From: Bacteroidia bacterium
GTDB lineage: Bacteria > Bacteroidota > Bacteroidia > NS11-12g > UBA9320
Assembly (NCBI GenBank): GCA_020053795.1
Contig: JAGVMN010000051.1
Coordinates: forward strand, 1-57,321
Reading direction: 5' to 3'
DNA length: 57,321 bases
A program made the translations under genes and the position numbers. Below are positions 52,394-57,321 of this stretch, piece by piece (the first letter of the stretch is position 1; each line of letters begins with the position of its first letter). The notes beneath the pieces were generated by a model. It saw only the letters and a list, made by a program, of their open reading frames with translations. It made no database searches and had not been told where the DNA came from.

Positions 52394-54127
52394 ATGAAGG
52401 TTTCCATTTCTGAAACTATTTGGTTACCAAAACTTTTAGCTACTGACAAGGAGTTAAAATACATTGTACGCAGTCTTGGCGTTCACCCTTTGTATGCCCG
52501 GCTTTTAGCCAACCGGGGTATTACAAATCATGATGATGTCAAAACTTTCTTCAATCCTGAATTTAGTCAGTTGCATGATCCTTTTCTAATGGATCAAATG
52601 GAGATAGCGGTAAATCGGATTTTGACTGCCCTTAAAAATAATGAAAGGGTCATGATATTTGGAGATTATGACGTGGACGGAACCACAGGTGTTGCTTTGC
52701 TTTATTTGTTCATGGATAAGCTCCACTCCAACATTGAATATTATATTCCTGACAGAAACACAGAGGGTTACGGCATTTCCAAGACCGGCATTGAATGTGC
52801 GGCCGAAACCGGTTGCCAACTCATTGTAGCTATTGATTGCGGCATCAGAAGTGTTGAATTGGTGGACTATGCTAGGGAGCTCAAAATTGATTTTATTATT
52901 TGCGATCACCATATTCCAGGCGAAAAAATACCAGACGCCAAAGCGGTACTAGACCCTAAAAAGCCAAATTGTTCTTACCCTTTTAAAGAACTATCGGGTT
53001 GTGGAATCGTTTTCAAATTTTGTCAGGCTATGGCCCGGAAACTGGCAATAGCCCCCGCTGAATTAATGCCATTTCTAGACCTGGTGGCTGTAAGTACATG
53101 CTGTGATATTGTTCCATTGACAGGAGAAAACCGAACATTGGTTGCCCTGGGGATAAAGCGATTGAATGAAAACCCCAGACCCGGCCTTAAGGTTTTGATG
53201 CATGGCTCAGAACAAAACCCTTCCACATCTTTTAATGTATCGGATGTCGTGTTCAAAATAGGACCCAGAATCAATGCAGCCGGACGACTTGAGAGTGGAA
53301 GCTTTGCGGTGCAGTTGTTGATTTGTAATGACTACCATTCGGCCATGGAAAGTGCCAAATTACTTAATGAATTGAATGCTGAAAGATCGGTCATTGATGA
53401 GAACATCACCAAGGAAGCGATTGAAATGATTTCACTCGACCTGGAATATTATAAGCGAAAAACAACGGTCGTTTTTAGCCCACTTTGGCACAAGGGTGTT
53501 ATAGGTATAGTGGCTTCACGGTTAATAGAGCATTACTATCGGCCGACTATTGTATTGTCAGAATCAGATGGCGTTTTGACGGGTTCCTGCCGAAGTATTC
53601 TGTCTGTGGACATTCACGAGGCACTCTGCCAATGCCATGACCTGATCATTCAATTTGGTGGTCATGCCCATGCGGCTGGATTGAAGATAAGAAAAGAAGA
53701 CCTGGAATCTTTCCGACTTAAATTTGATGAGGTGGTTTCATCAAAAGTGACTGATGAAGATATGCAACCTGTTTTATATTTTGAAGGAGAATGGCCACTC
53801 CATTTAGTTAATCAAAAACTTTGGGAAAATCTGCAGCGGTTTGCTCCCTTTGGTCCGGGAAATATGGAGCCTGTATTTTTAGCCAGAGCTGTTTATGATA
53901 CCGGCTTTGCCAAAACCATTGGCAAAGATCATGATCATTTGAAACTCAATTTGGTTGATGATAAAATGGATTCACCTTTGTCTGCCATTGCCTATAAAAT
54001 GGGAAATCTCTTTACTCAGATACAGAACAGACAACGCTTTGACATTCTTTATAACATAGGAATGAATACTTTTAACGGTAGGTCAGAAATTCAAATAGAA
54101 TTAAAAGGGCTGAAGTTTAATTCCTGA
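52394..54127 (+). CDS. recJ: Single-stranded-DNA-specific exonuclease RecJ
   Basis: The product is 577 aa, the usual RecJ length. DHH-family motifs are IFGDYDVDGTTGVALLY (motif I), AIDCGI, ICDHHIPG (motif III) and, in the DHHA1 part, QFGGHAHAAGLKI. The C-terminal OB-like domain contains RFAPFGPGNMEPVF. It degrades 5' single strands in recombination and mismatch repair. Confidence 0.96.
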   Translation: MKVSISETIWLPKLLATDKELKYIVRSLGVHPLYARLLANRGITNHDDVKTFFNPEFSQLHDPFLMDQMEIAVNRILTALKNNERVMIFGDYDVDGTTGVALLYLFMDKLHSNIEYYIPDRNTEGYGISKTGIECAAETGCQLIVAIDCGIRSVELVDYARELKIDFIICDHHIPGEKIPDAKAVLDPKKPNCSYPFKELSGCGIVFKFCQAMARKLAIAPAELMPFLDLVAVSTCCDIVPLTGENRTLVALGIKRLNENPRPGLKVLMHGSEQNPSTSFNVSDVVFKIGPRINAAGRLESGSFAVQLLICNDYHSAMESAKLLNELNAERSVIDENITKEAIEMISLDLEYYKRKTTVVFSPLWHKGVIGIVASRLIEHYYRPTIVLSESDGVLTGSCRSILSVDIHEALCQCHDLIIQFGGHAHAAGLKIRKEDLESFRLKFDEVVSSKVTDEDMQPVLYFEGEWPLHLVNQKLWENLQRFAPFGPGNMEPVFLARAVYDTGFAKTIGKDHDHLKLNLVDDKMDSPLSAIAYKMGNLFTQIQNRQRFDILYNIGMNTFNGRSEIQIELKGLKFNS

Positions 54128-54154
54128 TTTATCCTAAGAATCCTTCAGGATGTT

Positions 54155-54916
54155 TTACCTTCTGATGTTTCTTGTAGTGAGTCTATAGGTATAAGCAAGT
54201 GATACCTGAATGGCACTATTTGTTGTGGTTATTCCTTTCGTTGTGGCAACATTGGCAAGCCCCATTAAGTACCTTGCATCAAAACCAACGAAGTTTCTTG
54301 GATCCATTTCAAAAGTAAATCCTATTCCGGCAACTATACCAAAATCAATTGCATTATAACCTTTGCTGTCAACCTTGCCGCTACCTTTTAAAACTATGTC
54401 GAGAATTTTAGGTGAATTCGGATCTGTGGGTTGTTTAAATTGTGATGTAAGCGTGTAAGAATTGCTTACCCCTAAGGCATAGCCGAAAAAACCACCGCCG
54501 AGTAAATGGAATGAAGCAATAGATTTACCCTGACGATATGGTAATCGTTTTGAGCTTTGGATCGGCCAATCACTCTGCAATAGGATCGGAACATGCACAT
54601 AATTCCAGGTATTGACATAATCGTTCACTTGTTTTATTTGTTCACCTTCATTAGTTCCCGGAAAGTCTATAGTTACCTCAGTATTAGTACCCATCTGTGA
54701 GAACAAGGCATCCAGATTAACTGATAAGTATTTCGAAAATTTAACCTTGGTTGTTAACCCACCGCTCAATCCGATTTTCATGGTATTGACTGCTCCGGCG
54801 GAGTTAGTTGCCTGATTGGCCATATTCAAGCCAACTCTGGGCCCAATATAAAACTGAGCATTTACAATGGTGCCAATAGACATAAGTAATGTAAAGAGCA
54901 GGCTTTTTGCTTTCAT
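54155..54916 (-). CDS. Outer-membrane beta-barrel protein (PorT-like fold)
   Basis: The product is 253 aa with a signal peptide (LLFTLLMSIGTIVNAQ). FYIGPRVGLNMANQ, LSGGLTTKVKFSKYLSVNLDALFSQMG, YVHVPILLQ and the C-terminal SAIQVSLAYTYRL form the small eight-stranded outer-membrane barrel type common in Bacteroidota (outer-membrane beta-barrel / PorT family). A specific role cannot be assigned. It is convergent with recJ (27 bp). The 237 bp between its start and lptB show no clear element. Confidence 0.82.
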   Translation of the reverse strand: MKAKSLLFTLLMSIGTIVNAQFYIGPRVGLNMANQATNSAGAVNTMKIGLSGGLTTKVKFSKYLSVNLDALFSQMGTNTEVTIDFPGTNEGEQIKQVNDYVNTWNYVHVPILLQSDWPIQSSKRLPYRQGKSIASFHLLGGGFFGYALGVSNSYTLTSQFKQPTDPNSPKILDIVLKGSGKVDSKGYNAIDFGIVAGIGFTFEMDPRNFVGFDARYLMGLANVATTKGITTTNSAIQVSLAYTYRLTTRNIRR

Positions 54917-55153
54917 AGTTCCACAATTTAATTTCTGTCTCCAGTTATTCTTTTAGCCGATTTTATGACCGTAGAAAACCTTTTAAGATCATGCCACAAA
55001 CGTATTAAAAAAAATCAAAGTTTTCACATGCTTAATCCTTAAAATTTCGATAAAGCCATTATTCCCCGATTTTAACGATTATTTGTCACAATAACTGACA
55101 GGGTTGTCGGGATCAATAAGCCATCATATCTCAAATAGAACTATTTTCGCCAA

Positions 55154-55876
55154 GTGATTTTAAAAGCTGCAAATCTTGTAAAACAGTACCGCAAACGAAA
55201 AGTTGTGGATGATGTTTCTATTGAAGTTAGACAAGGTGAAATTGTGGGATTGCTGGGTCCTAACGGTGCCGGAAAAACAACAACTTTTTACATGGTGGTT
55301 GGTTTGATTAAACCTGATGCCGGTGAAGTTTACATTGACAACAACAGGATAACCAAAGACCCGATGTACAAAAGAGCGAAGAAAGGAATCGGTTATCTGC
55401 CCCAGGAGGCTTCAGTTTTTAGAAACCTAAGTGTTGAGGATAATATTATGGCTATATTAGAAATGACCAATCTGCCGAAAAAAGCTCAAAAAGAAAAGCT
55501 TGAAATACTAATTGATGAATTTGGTCTGCAAAAGGTTCGCAAAAATATGGGTAATGTATTGTCAGGAGGTGAAAGAAGACGTACCGAAATCGCAAGAGCA
55601 CTTGCCGTTGACCCTAGTTTTATTTTATTAGATGAACCATTTGCGGGAGTTGACCCCATTGCGGTGGAAGACATACAGCATATTGTTCAGAAACTGATTG
55701 ATAAAAATATCGGAGTTCTGATTACAGATCATAATGTGCATGAGACACTTCATATAACCGATCGTGCCTATTTGCTTTTTGAGGGTAAAATTCTCAAGGC
55801 GGGTACCGCAAAGGAATTGGCTGATGATGAAGTTGTCCGCAGGGTGTATTTAGGTCAGAACTTCGTTCTTCGATAA
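55154..55876 (+). CDS. lptB: Lipopolysaccharide export ATPase LptB
   Basis: The product is 240 aa from a GTG start ([22 protein letters not shown]). It has Walker [20 protein letters not shown], the Q loop in [15 protein letters not shown], signature LSGGERRR, Walker [14 protein letters not shown] and switch His in [19 protein letters not shown] and [11 protein letters not shown] are typical of LptB, which drives LPS extraction with LptFG. Its stop abuts the opposing gene with no gap. Confidence 0.93.
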   Translation: MILKAANLVKQYRKRKVVDDVSIEVRQGEIVGLLGPNGAGKTTTFYMVVGLIKPDAGEVYIDNNRITKDPMYKRAKKGIGYLPQEASVFRNLSVEDNIMAILEMTNLPKKAQKEKLEILIDEFGLQKVRKNMGNVLSGGERRRTEIARALAVDPSFILLDEPFAGVDPIAVEDIQHIVQKLIDKNIGVLITDHNVHETLHITDRAYLLFEGKILKAGTAKELADDEVVRRVYLGQNFVLR

Positions 55877-57097
55877 TTACTTAACAATATTCATTCCCAT
55901 TTCCAAATACCTGAAAACATCGCGGGGAACTCCTTTAATTTTCACCTCATCCCGTTCACGACCTAACCTGACGATAACAACTTTCTTTGACGGCACAACA
56001 AATATGTACTGACCTTTGATTCCCCGTGCATAAAATATTGTTTCACCATGGAAATTCGTTACCCACCAGTGATAACCATATCGGTCATTTTTTGTTCCTT
56101 CGGGCAGCATGGTTGGCGACAACGTGGTACATAGTCTGGCATAGGCCGGGTCAACGATGGTATCTCCTTTCCATATACCCCGATCCAAATACAACTGCCC
56201 GAGTCTGGCAAAGTCAAGGGCATTGCTGTTAAAGCAACAAAAGGTCTTTTCTATTCCTCCCTTTCTATCTAAACTCCATATTGCAGGTCGAGAAGCTCCA
56301 ATCCTTTTCCAGAGTTTCTCCGATGCATATTCTGAGACCCCTTTCCCTGTAGCCTTTTTCAATATCATTCCCAGTAATACGGAATTACCACTTTGATAGT
56401 CAAGTATTTCTCCTGGTTTACCATTCGGTTTATAGTTTGGCATGAGCGTTTCCAAGTTTTCTCCATAAAGGGCTTTGGCTGCAAAACTGAATGGATTAAT
56501 ATAACTTTCAGTAAAAGATAAATTCGAACTCATGCTTAACAAATGACCTACTGTAATGCCGGTACCGTTCAAATGAGGGAGAAATTCCTCTGCCAATTGA
56601 TCAATTCCATTAATTTTACCTTCCCTGATAGCAATTCCTATCAGAACAGAAGTAATGGATTTTGTCATAGACCAGGCATTAGTATATGAAGTATCGCTGT
56701 ATCCTTCCCAATAATAATCAAACAAAAGTTTGCCATCTTTTATAACAGCAAATGCAACTGTCTGGAACCTGAGATGATAATCCTTTTCTTCTCTGTTAAA
56801 TATATAGGTATTGTAAACTGAATCTAAAGGCCAAAATTCAGGGTTAGCTTGGAATACTGTGTCATTTGGAAATATGATATAGTCATCTATTCCTGGGCTT
56901 AACTTGCCTTTTAAAACGGTATATCTTAATGTTTTATAAATATGGACATTGTTGGTAATCAACATTGCAATATGGAATATGGCAAAAATGCCACCCATGT
57001 AAATACCTATTTTAATTAACCTTCTCATGTAACTTCTCATCGCTATCCGAAACTCAAAAAAAGAACAGATCTCATACTTTTGGAATTCAATCACCAT
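55877..57097 (-). CDS. Serine hydrolase, beta-lactamase (class C-like) family
   Basis: 406 aa from ATG 57097; ATG 57040 and ATG 57028 are alternatives. An N-terminal helix (LIKIGIYMGGIFAIFHIAMLIT) anchors or exports it. The catalytic Ser143-x-x-Lys146 lies in NAWSMTKSITSVLIG, and the second motif region is ILDYQSGNSVLLGMIL. ITVGHLLSMSSNLSF and YGYHWWVTN with ARGIKGQYIFV fit the penicillin-binding/esterase-like family (Beta-lactamase domain). Such proteins are usually esterases or peptidases; antibiotic resistance should not be assumed. Confidence 0.85.
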   Translation of the reverse strand: MVIEFQKYEICSFFEFRIAMRSYMRRLIKIGIYMGGIFAIFHIAMLITNNVHIYKTLRYTVLKGKLSPGIDDYIIFPNDTVFQANPEFWPLDSVYNTYIFNREEKDYHLRFQTVAFAVIKDGKLLFDYYWEGYSDTSYTNAWSMTKSITSVLIGIAIREGKINGIDQLAEEFLPHLNGTGITVGHLLSMSSNLSFTESYINPFSFAAKALYGENLETLMPNYKPNGKPGEILDYQSGNSVLLGMILKKATGKGVSEYASEKLWKRIGASRPAIWSLDRKGGIEKTFCCFNSNALDFARLGQLYLDRGIWKGDTIVDPAYARLCTTLSPTMLPEGTKNDRYGYHWWVTNFHGETIFYARGIKGQYIFVVPSKKVVIVRLGRERDEVKIKGVPRDVFRYLEMGMNIVK

Positions 57098-57128
57098 TAC
57101 CTACTCACATGGAACTGTTACGAAGGAT

Positions 57129-57136
57129 CAAAAATA
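57129..57136 (-). promoter_or_regulatory. -7 promoter box TATTTTTG of the serine hydrolase gene
   Basis: A perfect TAnnTTTG on the minus strand, 31 nt before ATG 57097, which is compatible with the longest frame. From here to the window end I see no gene. Confidence 0.45.
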
Positions 57137-57321
57137 ACGCAAAGCCGATACTCCGCCGAAGCATAAATCTAATTCCGCCTCATCTTCTTCGAAAGACAAC
57201 CTATTAATTCGATTAAGACAAGGGCGGTCATTAATAAAAACCCGCGACCGGTCAGTGGCACTTTTGTTCGGACAGCTATGCAGGTGAATTGCTTGGCAGG
57301 CACAAAGCCAAAGGCAAAACC

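Noticed and set aside
54128-54154. Terminator between recJ and the outer-membrane barrel gene (ATCC TTCA GGAT)
   Set aside because: A four-base-pair stem is too weak to call.
55877-57097. Antibiotic-resistance beta-lactamase
   Set aside because: The SxxK family also includes esterases and peptidases, and nothing here points to beta-lactam hydrolysis.

Overview
The window is chromosomal DNA of a member of the Bacteroidota. The evidence is a complete gldK-gldL-gldM-gldN type IX secretion (T9SS) operon with a PorP/SprF-like gene, secreted proteins ending in T9SS C-terminal sorting domains, a TonB-dependent receptor with a carboxypeptidase-like regulatory domain, the bamD-rpoZ-coaBC-DUF4835 gene order, and repeated TAnnTTTG boxes (the Bacteroidota -7 promoter element) just upstream of starts, mostly without Shine-Dalgarno sequences. 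A class II HMG-CoA reductase and a type 2 isopentenyl-diphosphate isomerase point to mevalonate-dependent isoprenoid synthesis. I would not name a genus.

Layout. 1-4.6 kb is accessory: broken REP-associated tyrosine transposases (RAYTs), several perfect hairpins, an orphan T9SS sorting domain, two T9SS cargo genes and a lipoprotein. 4.6-13.3 kb holds an MFS transporter and the Na+-translocating NADH:quinone reductase operon nqrABCDEF-apbE, with an nqrM-like gene running tail-to-tail into apbE. 13.4-16.8 kb has a small membrane protein, a LytS-type kinase, a LytTR regulator, mazG and a conserved hypothetical. 16.9-27.0 kb, on the minus strand, has ftcD, the T9SS core operon ending in a clear terminator, and a TonB-dependent receptor. 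27.1-31.4 kb has rpe, a DUF721 gene and recF divergent from pdhA, a TPR protein and ribH. 31.4-39.0 kb has a membrane protein and a tightly overlapping three-gene unit: GMC oxidoreductase fused to an alpha/beta hydrolase, a metallophosphoesterase and a 7TM adenylate cyclase. 39.3-47.5 kb has trpS, a deoxynucleoside kinase, bamD-rpoZ-coaBC-DUF4835, fni, a lipoprotein and HMG-CoA reductase. 47.6-51.3 kb is groES-groEL bracketed by RAYT fragments, REP-like hairpins and an IS5-like transposase fragment. 51.4-57.1 kb has a PfkB kinase, recJ, an outer-membrane barrel, lptB and a serine hydrolase.

Two themes deserve most attention. First, four sites carry RAYT pieces, none complete, next to hairpins. 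Three of these hairpins share one apex (GGTG, an A-rich loop of 4-5 nt, CACC) while their stem bases differ in a compensated way. Second, the GMC/hydrolase, phosphoesterase and cyclase unit joins a redox enzyme and a cysteine-nucleophile hydrolase on one chain to a cAMP-type signalling enzyme, with overlapping genes. I know of no description of such a module. Everything else is largely conserved housekeeping. I saw no rRNA, tRNA, CRISPR array or intact insertion sequence.
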